A DNA stretch of 64,000 nt from Pseudomonadota bacterium. GTDB taxonomy: Bacteria; Myxococcota_A; Polyangia; Polyangiales; Polyangiaceae. The notes below the pieces were generated by a model. It was not told the origin of the DNA. It made no database searches and saw only the letters and a list, made by a program, of their open reading frames with translations. Positions 1-9,768 of this stretch are shown piece by piece (within the stretch, counting starts at the first letter, position 1; each line of letters starts with the position of its first letter). The stretch lies in NCBI GenBank assembly GCA_023398955.1, contig JAEWRL010000227.1, forward strand, positions 18,306-82,305. Reading direction: 5' to 3'. Made by a program: the position numbers and the translations under genes.

Positions 1-1027
1 CCTCGCTGACGATGTGCATGACGTGGCTGAAGCGCTCGACCATCATCTGTTGCGGCATCTGAATGGTGCTGGGCCGGGAGACACGGCCAAGGTCATTGCG
101 GGCCAGGTCGATGAGCATGACGTGCTCCGCGCGCTCCTTGGGGTCGGCCAGCATTTCCTTTGCTAGCGCTTCGTCCTCTTCCACTGTCTTTCCGCGGCGG
201 CGCGTGCCGGCGATGGGGCGCGAGTAGATGCGTCTCCCCTCGACCTTCACCAAGGTCTCCGGACTCGCGCCGGCGATCGCGACCTTGGGCGCGCCGGGGC
301 GAGCCGGCAGCTCCAAGAGGTACATGTAAGGTGCTGGTGAGAGCACGCACAGGGAGCGGTAGACATCGAAGGGATCTGCGCTGCCAGCGGGTACCGAGAA
401 GGTACGAGCGAGCACCACCTGAAAGGCATCCCCGGCTCGAATGTACTCCTTGATGCGTTCGACATCTCGCTCGAAGCCATGGTCGCTCACCGAGACCTCG
501 ACGTCGGACGGGAGTTCGTGATGGTCCGGGGGTTCTATGGGTCGAAGCAGCGGCACACCGTTCAGGTCCTCCGTCGCCCGCTCGATCTCGTCCTGACTCG
601 TGGCCGCGATCGTTGCGGTATGCGTCAGGTTGTCGAAGACGACGACCGTCGCTTTGCCGACCAAGCGGGCGATGGGTTCCGCGGAGTTCCCTCTCGGCCA
701 CGGATCCACCTTCGCGGCGTAGTGGACCATGTCATAGGAGAGCACGCCCACGTGAGCCTCGGCGAAGCGCTCCGCGACCGTCTGATCGTCATGGGGACTG
801 CTGCTGCTAAGGCACGCGAGCCGCTCGAAGGGATCCTGGCCTGGTTCCCCGTGGATGATGACCTGAGTCTGCGGGCGATAGCCGAGCACTGAGTAGCGTC
901 CCCAACGCTCCCCGGGGATGACGCTTTCAAGAAGGAAGGAGCCCTCGCCAGCGCGGGTCCGTAGGTGGGCATAGGCCGAAACTGGGGTAATGCCGTCGAC
1001 GACAAGAGTCCGCGTGAAGACCGCCAT
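1..1027 (-). CDS. trpE: anthranilate synthase component I (partial, 3' end outside window)
   Basis: Read directly on the minus strand, this is an open frame from ATG at 1027 to the window edge (342 codons, no stop). The product matches chorismate-binding anthranilate synthase large subunits, which use chorismate and ammonia from TrpG to make anthranilate, the first step of tryptophan synthesis. Visible are the N-terminal LLES feedback motif followed by ERWGRYSVLGYRP, the AGDAFQVVLARTF block, ASPETLVKVEG, RPIAGTRRRG and IDLARNDLGRV of the catalytic domain. The last roughly 150 residues are missing because the window ends. TrpG and other trp genes would be expected to the left. PabB is the main alternative, but LLES favours TrpE. 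A second, fused TrpEG lies at 35771-38005. Confidence 0.88.
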   Translation of the reverse strand, partial: MAVFTRTLVVDGITPVSAYAHLRTRAGEGSFLLESVIPGERWGRYSVLGYRPQTQVIIHGEPGQDPFERLACLSSSSPHDDQTVAERFAEAHVGVLSYDMVHYAAKVDPWPRGNSAEPIARLVGKATVVVFDNLTHTATIAATSQDEIERATEDLNGVPLLRPIEPPDHHELPSDVEVSVSDHGFERDVERIKEYIRAGDAFQVVLARTFSVPAGSADPFDVYRSLCVLSPAPYMYLLELPARPGAPKVAIAGASPETLVKVEGRRIYSRPIAGTRRRGKTVEEDEALAKEMLADPKERAEHVMLIDLARNDLGRVSRPSTIQMPQQMMVERFSHVMHIVSE

Positions 1028-1208
1028 GAGTGTGGCCTTAGCGCAGCCCTGCGGCCTCGGACACTGCGACCTCGCGAGTCGTCGTCGGGCGTGGGGTTGT
1101 GCGGAGCTGGAGTGTTCCCGGGTTCCGGGCGGCCATTTGGTTTGGGCGAGGGCGGCGGCTGCCCGCGAGTCAGCGCTTCTTCCTCGCGATTCACGTACAA
1201 TACTCTCC

Positions 1209-1706
1209 ATGGATCGTACCCGAAGCGGACGGGCGAGGGTTGCAGGGGTGATTGCGTTGGCGCTCGTCTGCTGCCAAGCGGAGCCGCTTCGGACGCTCCG
1301 GGACACCGAGGGCCGCACGTTCCAGGCGCGGTGCGCGGCGCAGACGCCCTGTTCAGTGATAGGGCCGGCTGATGGGAAAGGTGCCCTGCAACTGTACGCC
1401 CCTGGACGGTTCATCGCTATTTGTCCCGCAAAGAACATGCCGGATCCACCGGATCCAAGAGAGTGTCGTGTCCTGACCTGCTCCGGCGACACTGACTGTC
1501 CACCCGCCATCGGTCTCGAGCATGCTGCCTGTGTGAACCAATTGTGTATCGAGCCTTCGCAGAGCTTGGTGACAGCCGATGCCATCATGCTGTGCTTGGC
1601 CGATACGGGAGTGGGCCGCGACAGCCAGCTCCAAGTCGAGCGCTACGCCATGGCGCTCCAATGCGGAAAGCCCTGCAGAGTCCCCGCGCCCTGCCGCCAA
1701 CCTTGA
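1209..1706 (+). CDS. small secreted Cys-rich protein (putative lipoprotein)
   Basis: A 165-residue hypothetical protein. The frame is open further upstream, but the ATG at 1209 gives a sensible signal peptide: a basic start (MDRTRSGRARV), then a hydrophobic stretch ending ALVCCQAE that could serve as a lipobox. The upstream extension would overlap the divergent trpE gene, so I reject it. The mature part holds about a dozen Cys in pairs such as CTCSGDTDCPPA and CVNQLCIEPS, typical of disulfide-bonded extracellular myxobacterial proteins. I do not recognise a family or function. It is transcribed away from trpE. Confidence 0.6.
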   Translation: MDRTRSGRARVAGVIALALVCCQAEPLRTLRDTEGRTFQARCAAQTPCSVIGPADGKGALQLYAPGRFIAICPAKNMPDPPDPRECRVLTCSGDTDCPPAIGLEHAACVNQLCIEPSQSLVTADAIMLCLADTGVGRDSQLQVERYAMALQCGKPCRVPAPCRQP

Positions 1707-1898
1707 TGAGGCGGTCGCCCCGGACCCTGTGAAGGGGTGTGAGGCTCCGAGCCGGACCGGCACGCGGGGCTGTCGTTTAGCTCGCGGGCCGGTGGAGGGC
1801 GTCGATGCCTCGGCTTCGCCCTCGCAGGTGGTCCCGAGGAGCGCTAAGGCCTCGAGCCCTAGAACCAGGCAGCTTTCTTAGCTAACCTGCGACCCCAA

Positions 1899-3803
1899 AT
1901 GCCGGACACCCCGCTGCTCCGCCCTAGTAGTGTGCTCGCCGCCTTCCTGGAACCCGTCGTGGAGGGCCGCCGCGTCATCGTCTTTGGCGAAGCGACCTCG
2001 CGGCTCTGCGAGAACCTTCTGGACCGAGGTGCGCGCCTCGTCCACGTCTGCGATCCTGACACGGTGCGAGTCGCAACGGCTGCCGCCCGGAATACCTCGC
2101 AGTCCGTGAGCTTCGCGCCGCTCGCGGAGAGTGGGCTCTCGGTGCGCGAAGGCGCATTCGACGTTGGCATCATCGAGGACATGGCGGCCCTTACCGCGCT
2201 GCCTCCCGCGCTTGCATTGAGACAATTGTCTCGAGCGCTCGCCCTGCACGCGGTAGCGGCCGTCGCGGCTCCGAATCCCTCCGCGGCTTCCCGATTGCTC
2301 GGCGCGCGTCGGGACGGCAGTTCCATCGACTACTACCAGCTCTTCGATCTCGTCAGCTCGCAGTTCGATGAGGTCCGCATGTTCGGACAGATGCCGTTCG
2401 TCGGCTACTCCATGGCGGCATTTGGACTGGAAGGAGAGGTCGAGCCATCGCTGGACAATGCCTACCTTCCCGGCGGCGCCGAGGAACCGGAGTGGTTCCT
2501 CGCGGTGGCTGGTTCACGCGTCGAGATGCTCGAAGGCTTCCAGGTCGTTCAGCTGCCAGCAGAGCTGGTGGCTCGCGGTGACCGCGCTGGTCACTTGCGA
2601 GAGATTGGCGCCGCCCGCGCCGCCGAGAGTGCAGCATTGGAGCGCTTGGCTGAGGCAGAGGCGCTCTGCATTCGCATGCAGGAGGCAGAGCGGGCTCGAG
2701 CCCGGGAGCCCCGTTGGGCCGATCGCGTCAAAGAGCTCGAGCGGGAGCTAGAGAAACGTGAAAAGTGGTTGGCGGCGCTCGAGGGGCGCGCAGAGACCGC
2801 GGACATGCGAGCTGACGAGGTGCAAGAGCGTCTCGACGTGGTCAATCAGGAGCTGGAGCGCCTGCTGGAGCTAGCGGCCAGAACTCTCGATGGTTCGCAA
2901 GAGGCTGAGCTGGAAGCGGACGATGAAGGCTTAGAGCGGGACGCGCAGCAGCTGGTGGCTCAGCTCGAGAGCAGGCTCAGCGTGGCGGCCTCCCGGATTC
3001 GTGATCTCGAACGTGCTAGAGAATCGAGCGAGCAGCACCGTCAAGCAGCGGAACAGGCCCGAAACGAGGCGGCGCAGAAGCTCCGGGAGCTGGAGGCCGC
3101 GCTCGGCGCCGCCCGGGGGGTGGCGGCTAGCAGCAAGGAAGAGGCCGTGGTGCTCCGCGAAGAGCAAGCGGCGCTGGATGCTCGCGTGCGAGAGCTGGAG
3201 GAGCGCTTGCGAAATGCGGCTGCGGAGTCCGCAAGCGAGCTATCCGCGGAGCTGGGCCGCTTGGAGGAACAGCTCGTCGAGCGCGGGCAGCATGTGCGAA
3301 CGCTGGAGGCCGACATGCGCGAGGCGGAGCGCTTTGCACGCGAGCTGTTGTTGGAGCTGGACGAACTAAAGGTTGTTTCTTCTCCAGCCACTGATTCGCC
3401 CGGGTGGAGCGTCCCTCTCGAAGAGGCGGGTGCTGACGCTTGGACGAGGGAGACGCGGCAGGGTGATGGGTGCGGCGAGCCGTGGGTGGAAGCCCGTCTC
3501 GGTGAGCAGCAGGTTAGACCATTCGGCGTGGGCCCCGCGCCCGAAGCCGCTGCCCTGGCGCAGCCGGAATCCCCCCGCGGAGGTTCTCCAGGGGATTCCA
3601 CCGATCCGGGGCGGGAGGCCGAGCTGGTGGCCGAATTGCAAATGGCTCGCTGGGCCGTCGACAAGCTGCAGGCGGAGCTCGAGTCGGCCAAGGTTGCGGT
3701 TGCTGGGTGCCTCGAACTGGAGAAGGCGCTAGAGCAGGCCCGCGGGGAGGTCCTTCGCCAGGCGGCTGTCATCGAGCAGCTCGAGTCCCGCTCGCCCTCC
3801 TAA
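1899..3803 (+). CDS. methyltransferase-like domain plus long coiled coil
   Basis: A 634-residue protein of two parts. Residues ~15-150 look like a Rossmann/SAM-methyltransferase fold ([19 protein letters not shown] glycine-poor motif I region, VCDPDTV acidic strand end, FDVGIIEDM). The canonical GxGxG is not obvious, so catalysis is uncertain. From about residue 225 to 490 the chain is almost pure charged heptad sequence rich in Glu, Arg, Ala and Leu, a coiled coil. A Gly/Pro/acidic linker and a second short coil end the protein. It lies 74 bp upstream of dnaJ on the same strand, but dnaJ appears to have its own promoter. The role is unknown; a structural or scaffolding function is plausible from the coil. 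Confidence 0.7.
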   Translation: MPDTPLLRPSSVLAAFLEPVVEGRRVIVFGEATSRLCENLLDRGARLVHVCDPDTVRVATAAARNTSQSVSFAPLAESGLSVREGAFDVGIIEDMAALTALPPALALRQLSRALALHAVAAVAAPNPSAASRLLGARRDGSSIDYYQLFDLVSSQFDEVRMFGQMPFVGYSMAAFGLEGEVEPSLDNAYLPGGAEEPEWFLAVAGSRVEMLEGFQVVQLPAELVARGDRAGHLREIGAARAAESAALERLAEAEALCIRMQEAERARAREPRWADRVKELERELEKREKWLAALEGRAETADMRADEVQERLDVVNQELERLLELAARTLDGSQEAELEADDEGLERDAQQLVAQLESRLSVAASRIRDLERARESSEQHRQAAEQARNEAAQKLRELEAALGAARGVAASSKEEAVVLREEQAALDARVRELEERLRNAAAESASELSAELGRLEEQLVERGQHVRTLEADMREAERFARELLLELDELKVVSSPATDSPGWSVPLEEAGADAWTRETRQGDGCGEPWVEARLGEQQVRPFGVGPAPEAAALAQPESPRGGSPGDSTDPGREAELVAELQMARWAVDKLQAELESAKVAVAGCLELEKALEQARGEVLRQAAVIEQLESRSPS

Positions 3804-3809
3804 AGGAAG

Positions 3810-3837
3810 TTGACAGACGGCGAGCAAGTCTTAGTTT
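3810..3837 (+). promoter_or_regulatory. sigma-70-type promoter of dnaJ
   Basis: A perfect -35 TTGACA (3810-3815) is followed after 16 nt by TAGTTT (3832-3837), a weak -10. The predicted start is ~40 nt upstream of the dnaJ ATG (3878). A four-codon ATG...TAG minicistron (3858-3872) sits just before the dnaJ start. This is a motif match only. Confidence 0.45.
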
Positions 3838-3877
3838 GAGCGCCGCCTTTTGTCCCCATGGGAGCGCGTTAGCAGAC

Positions 3878-4972
3878 ATGACCGAGAAGCGCGACTACTA
3901 CGAAATTCTGGGTGTCGCGAAGGATGCTTCCGCAGACGACATTCGGCGTGCGTACCGGCAAGCAGCCTTGAAGCACCACCCTGACCGCAATCAGGGCAAC
4001 CCAGAGGCCGAGGCGCGTTTCAAGGAAGCGACCGAGGCCTACAGCGTCCTTTCGGAGGAAGAGAAGCGGTCGATCTATGACCGTTTCGGTCACGAGGGCT
4101 TGTCTGGGCGCGGCGGATTCGATTTCTCGAATGCCGGCATGGCAGACATTCTGAGCCAGTTCCAGGACATGTTCTCCGACTTCTTTGGTGGCTTTGGCGG
4201 CCAGTCCAGCCGGCGCCGCGGCCCTCCGAGGGGGCAAGACGTCGGTGTGAACGCGACATTGGCCTTCGCAGAGGCCTACGTCGGCACCAAGAAGGAGATC
4301 TCGGTCAGCGGCCACGCTCCCTGTGGGACCTGTGGTGGGTCAGGTGCTGCGCCAGGAACGGAACCCGAGCGCTGCCAGCATTGCGGGGGCGCTGGGCAGG
4401 TGGCTACGCAGCGTGGCTTCATCATGTTCAGCACCACTTGTCCCGTCTGTCGCGGCGTCGGGAAACGCATTGTCGAGTTCTGCGAGGATTGCCAGGGCAG
4501 GGGGGCGGTCGACCGTACCCACAAGGTCGTGGTGAACTTCCCGGCGGGTATCGACACCGGACAAAGGTTGCGGGTGCCGCAGCACGGAATGCCGGGCCCT
4601 GAGGGCGGAGTCGCGGGCGATCTCTACGTCGATGTCGAGGTCGCGTCGGATGAGGTGTTCACCAGGGAAGGTTACGACCTGGTACTGAGGCATGGGGTGT
4701 CCTTTGCCGCGGCAGCACTCGGTGGCACGATGAGGGTGGAGCTGCCCGATGGCGCGGTCGTCGAGGCAGAAATCCGGGCAGGTACACAGGCGGGGTCCGT
4801 GGTCACGGTGTCTGGTCGTGGTTTCCCCCGGCTCGATAGGACGGGCCGCGGTGACCTGCACATCGTCGTAACGGTCCAGGTGCCGAAGCGGCTATCCAAG
4901 CGGGCGCGCAAGCTCCTCGAGGAGCTGGACAATGAGCTGGAGGCACAAGCCGAGCGTCGCGCCACCGCATGA
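3878..4972 (+). CDS. dnaJ: chaperone protein DnaJ (type I Hsp40)
   Basis: A 364-residue DnaJ, the co-chaperone that delivers substrates to DnaK and stimulates its ATPase in the cytoplasm. The J domain (residues 4-70) has the HPD motif in KHHPDRNQ. A Gly/Phe-rich region follows ([10 protein letters not shown] to FFGGFGG). The zinc-finger domain has all four CxxCxGxG repeats ([32 protein letters not shown]). The C-terminal substrate-binding domains contain [15 protein letters not shown] and the GDLYVDVEV strands. The frame continues upstream into the preceding gene, but ATG 3878 opens the canonical [10 protein letters not shown] start. DnaK and GrpE are not in the window. Confidence 0.96.
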   Translation: MTEKRDYYEILGVAKDASADDIRRAYRQAALKHHPDRNQGNPEAEARFKEATEAYSVLSEEEKRSIYDRFGHEGLSGRGGFDFSNAGMADILSQFQDMFSDFFGGFGGQSSRRRGPPRGQDVGVNATLAFAEAYVGTKKEISVSGHAPCGTCGGSGAAPGTEPERCQHCGGAGQVATQRGFIMFSTTCPVCRGVGKRIVEFCEDCQGRGAVDRTHKVVVNFPAGIDTGQRLRVPQHGMPGPEGGVAGDLYVDVEVASDEVFTREGYDLVLRHGVSFAAAALGGTMRVELPDGAVVEAEIRAGTQAGSVVTVSGRGFPRLDRTGRGDLHIVVTVQVPKRLSKRARKLLEELDNELEAQAERRATA

Positions 4973-5008
4973 TCCGGCGGGGTTTGGCGCTCTCCTTGGG
5001 CAGCCCCG

Positions 5009-6328
5009 TTATCCATCGTGTGGGCCGAAGCGTCGTGCGAGGTCGCGAAGGGCATCGACCGTCGCGTCGAACCCTGACGCTGCTTCGGGGGCCTGCGCCA
5101 GAAATGCATCGAGAGCAGGGCGCGCCTCGATAGCGCGGTCCATCACCGGGTCGCTGCCCTGGGCATAAGCACCGAGGGCGAGCAAGTCGCGCTTCGCCTC
5201 GTAGGCGGCAAGGAGTCGTTGCACGGCTCTCGCATCAGCAAGGTGCGGAGGGGTGACGATGCGCGGCATGGCGCGGGAGATGGATCCGGGCACGTCGATC
5301 GCAGGGTAGTGACCCCGCGCTGCCAATTGGCGACTTAGGAGCAAGTGCCCATCCAAGATGCCTCGAACCTCGTCAGCCACGGGCTCTTCGAGGTCGTCGC
5401 CTTCGACGAGCACCGTATAGATGCCCGTGATGCTCCCCTGTTCTGCCTGGCCGGCGCGCTCTAGCAGCCGCGGCAACGCGGCGAAAACGCTGGGCGGATA
5501 ACCACGGCGCGTCGGGGGCTCTCCTGCGGCGAGCCCAACCTCCCGGGCTGCGCGAGCGAATCGCGTTATCGAATCGACAAGCAATAGAACGTTGGCCCCT
5601 TCGTCGCGGAGCGATTCCGCGAGCGTCGTCGCAACCTGTGCGGCGCGCACCCTCTCGATGGCGGGTGCATCGCTCGTCGCCACCACGACGACCGCTCGCT
5701 CCCTGCCAGCTTCCCCCAGCGATGTATCGAGGAATTCGGCAACCTCTCTCCCTCGCTCACCCACCAGCGCGACGACGACCGCGTCGGCGCTTGTGCCCCG
5801 CGCGATGGACCCAAGCAGGGTACTCTTTCCCACTCCCGAACCGGCGAAGAGTCCCAGGCGTTGACCCTCACCGATGGTCAGCAGACCGTCGATTACCCGC
5901 AGACCCGTCTTCGTTGGACGCACGATGGGTCTGCGCTTCAAGGCTGGCGGCGCTGGGCGCTGGACGGGCAGTCGACGCAGTCCCGAGGGCAGTGGGCGTC
6001 CGTCTAGGGGTTCACCCAGGCCACCGAGCACCCTGCCCAGGAGGGCGGGGCCGACGCGGACCGTCAGTGGCGCCCCGGTGGAGACCACCGCATCATCGAG
6101 GGCGAGGCCGGTCAGCTCTCCCAGAGGGATTGCGACGGCCTCCCCCGCATCGAACCCTACGACTTCAGCAAGCAGGGGATCGCCCTGTCTCATCAGACGG
6201 ACCATATCCCCAATGCGCGCGCTCGGCAGGGTCAACCGGACCGCCAAGCCCGTGACTCCAATGACACGCCCCTGGGCTCGCACGGTTGGCGACTTGGCCA
6301 GGTGCGCCTTGAGTGCATCCACATCCAC
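5009..6328 (-). CDS. FliI/SctN-type secretion ATPase
   Basis: A 439-residue ATPase of the flagellar/type III secretion family (F1-beta-like) that powers export-substrate unfolding at the membrane base. The start is GTG at 6328. It shows the Walker A motif GSGVGKST, Walker B NVLLLVDSITRFARA, the family box PPTRRGYPPSVFAALPRLLERAG, a GSITGIYTVLVEGDD segment and the DGHLLLSRQLAARGHYPAID motif. The length matches FliI/SctN (430-450). No other flagellar or T3SS genes (FliH, FliF, FlhA and so on) lie within the window on either side; the neighbours are dnaJ, convergent, and a secreted protein, divergent. It is therefore either a dispersed T3SS component or an orphan. FliI versus SctN cannot be decided from this sequence. 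Confidence 0.88.
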   Translation of the reverse strand: MDVDALKAHLAKSPTVRAQGRVIGVTGLAVRLTLPSARIGDMVRLMRQGDPLLAEVVGFDAGEAVAIPLGELTGLALDDAVVSTGAPLTVRVGPALLGRVLGGLGEPLDGRPLPSGLRRLPVQRPAPPALKRRPIVRPTKTGLRVIDGLLTIGEGQRLGLFAGSGVGKSTLLGSIARGTSADAVVVALVGERGREVAEFLDTSLGEAGRERAVVVVATSDAPAIERVRAAQVATTLAESLRDEGANVLLLVDSITRFARAAREVGLAAGEPPTRRGYPPSVFAALPRLLERAGQAEQGSITGIYTVLVEGDDLEEPVADEVRGILDGHLLLSRQLAARGHYPAIDVPGSISRAMPRIVTPPHLADARAVQRLLAAYEAKRDLLALGAYAQGSDPVMDRAIEARPALDAFLAQAPEAASGFDATVDALRDLARRFGPHDG

Positions 6329-6442
6329 CGACGCACCCTACACGAGGCTCCGAGGAGGCGCGAGTCTTCACAATTGCGGCAGTTCTCGCGCGCTTCGTGC
6401 CAAATTTGCCTGTAGGTACGCTTCAGTGCGATTCTGAATCCC

Positions 6443-7060
6443 GTGAATCAAAGCCGGTCTCGAACCTTGCTTGCCCCGGTCGCCTTCTGCGCGTCGACCG
6501 CTTGCCAGGCCAGCGTCAGCGCGGACGCGAGTCTGAACGCGAGCGAGTCTCAGGACATCATGACCCATCCGGAAGGCAAGGCGACCGAGCGGGCCATGGA
6601 ACTGGAGGTCCTCGATGGCACCCCTCGCGGGCCTGCGGTGGAGCCTGCACTCTTTGGGGCTCGTCACGACCTCCGCCTGGCTACCAGCGTGGAGGCCGTT
6701 TGTGAATGCCTCGCCGTCGCCGTGGGCGTCCCGAACTCGCGTGCTTTTGCGTGGCAATCGGTCACTCCGACGATCGACCCCGCGACGCAGCTCGTGATCG
6801 CGCTCAGCTCTGAGGGCGTGGTTTGCGACGATGAGCCGGAGGGCAGCTTAGGGGCGTCCTACTGGGGATACCGGACCTCCAACGAGGACGTGATTGTCGT
6901 GATCGAGGCTGCCCGCTTCGGCAGGCCTATCACCACCGGAGCCATTGTGCCCAGGCCGCCGCCCGGAAAGCGGCTGCTCGTCGTGCCCGTGGACGATGGA
7001 GTCCCATACGGCAAACCAAGGGGTGAAGCGACAGGAGGCTGCGTCGTCTTCGAAGGCTGA
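6443..7060 (+). CDS. putative secreted protein, unknown family
   Basis: A 205-residue hypothetical protein starting at GTG 6443. The N-terminus (VNQSRSRTLLAPVAFCASTACQAS) has a basic start and a short hydrophobic stretch with Cys, consistent with a signal peptide or lipobox. The mature part contains a CECLAV motif, a central hydrophobic strand (ATQLVIALSSEGVVC) and a C-terminal half ending GGCVVFEG. Paired Cys suggests export. It is divergent from the secretion ATPase gene (114 bp between starts) and convergent with the diguanylate cyclase. I do not recognise a function. Confidence 0.55.
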   Translation: MNQSRSRTLLAPVAFCASTACQASVSADASLNASESQDIMTHPEGKATERAMELEVLDGTPRGPAVEPALFGARHDLRLATSVEAVCECLAVAVGVPNSRAFAWQSVTPTIDPATQLVIALSSEGVVCDDEPEGSLGASYWGYRTSNEDVIVVIEAARFGRPITTGAIVPRPPPGKRLLVVPVDDGVPYGKPRGEATGGCVVFEG

Positions 7061-7092
7061 CGTTCTGGTTCCCTTGGAAGGCACCGCAGGAA

Positions 7093-8022
7093 TCAACCAG
7101 ACTGGGTGTCACCGAGGTCGCGCGGCAGCGTGGGACCAACGACTCGATTGCGCCCTGCGCGCTTGGCTACATAGAGCCGCTGGTCTGCGCGTTCTATCAG
7201 TTCCTTGACGCTCTCGATGCCACTCTCGCACGAAGTAGCGACGCCCATGGATATGGTCATGGTGAACCGTTCTGCACGCCACACGAAACGCTCGGATTCG
7301 ACGGCGCGTCGCAAACGCTCGGCCAAGTGTACCGCGTCGACCGCATCAGTGGCACGGCACAGCACCGCGAACTCCTCGCCTCCAACTCGAGCCAGAAGGT
7401 CCTCGCGTCGAAGCACCCGCGATAGCCGCTCCGCGAGCTGTTCCAGCGCCGCGTCGCCCGCCAGGTGTCCCAGGCGGTCGTTCACGGCCTTGAAGTGGTC
7501 TAGATCGAGCCATAGTAACGCGCATGCCCGAGAGTGACGCCGAGCCCACGGCCACTCCGAGTCGAGCCGTTCGTCGAAGTAACGCCGGTTGTGAATGTTC
7601 GTCAGCGGGTCCCGAGTGGCCAGCTCATAGAGCTTGTCCCGCATGTGGCGCTCGATCTGGTCTTCGATACGGAACTGAAGAACGGTCTCTGCGCCGAGCC
7701 CAATCCGGTCGCCGTCCTTGAGCTCCGCGACCCCCTGGAGCAGCGCGCCGTGGTAGATCGTACCATTCGTGGAGCCGAGATCGTTGAGTTTCGATGACGT
7801 GTTGCTCACGGTAATGCAAGCGTGGCGGCGCGAGACGCCTGTGGCATTGATGCAGATGTCTGCGTCCAGGGCTCGGCCAATCACGTTGGTGCCCGGCGAC
7901 AACGTGTAGACTCGCCCTGCTTGAGGGCCGACAAGGCAGACGAGGGTGGTTTGCACATTTCCCTGATCACGCGCGGGCAGGAGCGTGTGGCTAACCTGTA
8001 CTGTCGGGTCGTCGTCGGCCAT
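7093..8022 (-). CDS. FHA-GGDEF diguanylate cyclase
   Basis: A signalling protein of 309 residues if it starts at ATG 8022 (MADDDPTVQ); a start 13 codons earlier is possible. The N-terminal FHA domain (roughly residues 30-115) binds phosphothreonine and carries NVIGRALDADICI, VSRRHA and LNDLGSTNGT. The C-terminal GGDEF domain has an intact catalytic GGEEF, the substrate region RDPLTNIHNRRYF and LWLDLDHFKAVND. Five residues before GGEEF is RRED, matching the RxxD inhibitory I-site, so product inhibition by c-di-GMP is expected. The protein should be cytoplasmic, with no membrane segment. The architecture suggests c-di-GMP synthesis controlled by Ser/Thr kinase signalling, which is common in myxobacteria. 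Confidence 0.92.
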   Translation of the reverse strand: MADDDPTVQVSHTLLPARDQGNVQTTLVCLVGPQAGRVYTLSPGTNVIGRALDADICINATGVSRRHACITVSNTSSKLNDLGSTNGTIYHGALLQGVAELKDGDRIGLGAETVLQFRIEDQIERHMRDKLYELATRDPLTNIHNRRYFDERLDSEWPWARRHSRACALLWLDLDHFKAVNDRLGHLAGDAALEQLAERLSRVLRREDLLARVGGEEFAVLCRATDAVDAVHLAERLRRAVESERFVWRAERFTMTISMGVATSCESGIESVKELIERADQRLYVAKRAGRNRVVGPTLPRDLGDTQSG

Positions 8023-8133
8023 GGGGCCATGATAGCGAGCTTGGGCGCCGTCGGGAAACAAATGCGGCCGCTGGCAGCGGCTTGGGTGGTCGAGGCTTGA
8101 TCAATCCTCCCAACATCCGGCAAGCATTGAGCC

Positions 8134-8934
8134 ATGAGGGATCGTAGAACGGCACTGGTTACGGGAGCGTCGGCTGGGATTGGCGCCGAGTTCGCGCGCA
8201 TCTTTGCCGAGCGCGGCTTCAACCTCGTGTTGACAGCCAGGCGGCGTGACCGCCTCGATGAGCTCGCGGCCGAGTTGGAGCGAAGCCACGGGGCCGATTC
8301 CTTGGTGTTACCGGAAGACCTCGCAGACCCCGATGCGCCGGGGCGGCTGCGGGATCACATTCGCGATGCTGGGCTGCAGATCGATGCTCTGGTCAACAAC
8401 GCTGGTTACGGCGTGCAAGGCACCTATCGAAGCCGCCCATGGCATGAGCACGCGGATTTCGTCCGAGTGCTCATGACGTCCGTGCTCGAGCTCACCCACA
8501 TCTTCGAGGCAGGAATGGTGGAACGTGGCTATGGGCGAATCATCAACGTTGCATCCCTCGCTGGTCTCGTTCCGCCATCCGCTCGCCACACCCTCTACTC
8601 GCCAGCGAAGGCCTTCGTCATTCGCTTCAGCGAAGCACTGGCCCAAGAACACGTAGGGGACGGTGTTTACGTGACCGCCCTCTGTCCAGGTTTCACGTAC
8701 ACCGAGTTCCATGACGTTCTGGGGAATCGCGCGCAGGTGAGCCGGCTCCCGAGGTTCCTTTGGAGCGATGCACGGGAAGTCGCCGTGCAAGGATACGATG
8801 CGGTGATGTCCGGCAAGACGGTCCACGTCGTTGGTGCCGCCAACCGCGTGGTCGCGGGTTTGGTCTCGATGCTACCCGCTTCGGTCGCGCGCAGCATCAT
8901 GATGCATCAGTGGCGACGTGTCAGATCCGGGTGA
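8134..8934 (+). CDS. short-chain dehydrogenase/reductase
   Basis: A 266-residue classical SDR, an NAD(P)H-dependent oxidoreductase of unknown substrate. The cofactor motif TGASAGIG is at residues 10-17. The NNAG motif (VNNAGYGVQGTY), the catalytic Ser region (INVASLAGLVPPS) and the YSPAK catalytic Tyr-Lys motif are all in order. The PGFTYTEFH segment follows strand 6. The start at ATG 8134 places the first strand at the correct distance. It is transcribed divergently from the FHA-GGDEF gene and is followed by a hairpin at 8939-8968. Confidence 0.9.
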   Translation: MRDRRTALVTGASAGIGAEFARIFAERGFNLVLTARRRDRLDELAAELERSHGADSLVLPEDLADPDAPGRLRDHIRDAGLQIDALVNNAGYGVQGTYRSRPWHEHADFVRVLMTSVLELTHIFEAGMVERGYGRIINVASLAGLVPPSARHTLYSPAKAFVIRFSEALAQEHVGDGVYVTALCPGFTYTEFHDVLGNRAQVSRLPRFLWSDAREVAVQGYDAVMSGKTVHVVGAANRVVAGLVSMLPASVARSIMMHQWRRVRSG

Positions 8935-8938
8935 GCGT

Positions 8939-8968
8939 GGGCCCTGCTCCACCATCGGAACAGGGCCC
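8939..8968 (+). terminator. hairpin after SDR gene
   Basis: A perfect 8-bp inverted repeat, GGGCCCTG (8939-8946) and CAGGGCCC (8961-8968), with a 14-nt loop begins 4 nt after the SDR stop and lies between convergent SDR and leuD. There is no T-tract, so it may act in either direction or only protect the 3' end. Confidence 0.45.
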
Positions 8969-9007
8969 GTCGCCCGCGGGCCCCGATCACGTGACGTGGT
9001 GCTTCCC

Positions 9008-9634
9008 CTAGCGGGTGAAGCCGGAGAGGTAGGGCAATCGCGCGGCGGTCTGCGCGATGGCATCCCGAGCAGCAAGTAGTTCCCCTGTGCTATCCCAGCG
9101 TCCCTCGAGGAACTGCCTACGAACGCCTTCTGGCATCGAGAAGGCAGCCCGAAGCCCCCCTCCGGACACCTCGAGCTGCTCGAGGTCCACGGTGATAGAG
9201 GTGCTCGGCGCTCGCTCCACCAGCTGCATCAAACGCTCCGCGTCTTCCTCGCTCACGGTCGCGCAAGGGATGCCAAGGGCAACGCAGTTGCCGAAGAAGA
9301 TCTCGGCGAAGCTCTCGCCTACGATGGCGCGAATACCGCGCCCCCAGCGCATGATGGCTTGGGGCGCATGCTCCCGTGACGAACCGCACCCGAAGTTCTT
9401 ATTGGCTAGCAGGATCGTTGCTGACTCGAACTTGGGATCGTCGAAGGGATGTGTCTTGCCCTGGGCGCTGAGTTGCAACCGATCGTCCTCGAATGCATGG
9501 TCGCCCAGCCCCTCGAACACTACCGTACGCAGGTAGCGAGCGGGGATGATGCGATCCGTATCGATATCGTTCCCACGAACCGGCACCGCGGGGCCGGTGA
9601 TGGAGATGCGTGTTGAGTCCTGTTCGTTCATCAT
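9008..9634 (-). CDS. leuD: 3-isopropylmalate dehydratase small subunit
   Basis: A 208-residue LeuD, which with LeuC isomerises 2- to 3-isopropylmalate in leucine synthesis. It has the swivel-domain signatures [17 protein letters not shown], the [21 protein letters not shown] block and [20 protein letters not shown]. The length fits the family (about 200). It lies 134 bp downstream of leuC on the same strand and is the last gene of the marR-leuC-leuD cluster. LeuA and LeuB are not in the window. Confidence 0.95.
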   Translation of the reverse strand: MMNEQDSTRISITGPAVPVRGNDIDTDRIIPARYLRTVVFEGLGDHAFEDDRLQLSAQGKTHPFDDPKFESATILLANKNFGCGSSREHAPQAIMRWGRGIRAIVGESFAEIFFGNCVALGIPCATVSEEDAERLMQLVERAPSTSITVDLEQLEVSGGGLRAAFSMPEGVRRQFLEGRWDSTGELLAARDAIAQTAARLPYLSGFTR

Positions 9635-9768
9635 GCTGCTCTGGGGTTCTCAGTGACTGAATCGGGGGCGGAAGTGCTGACTATCTCGACGATTGCGGTC
9701 CTACTGGCACGAGGCGCGCAGTGTGTGGTGATGGCCTTGGTATTGGCGCTGCGGGAAGCCGCGCCCGC

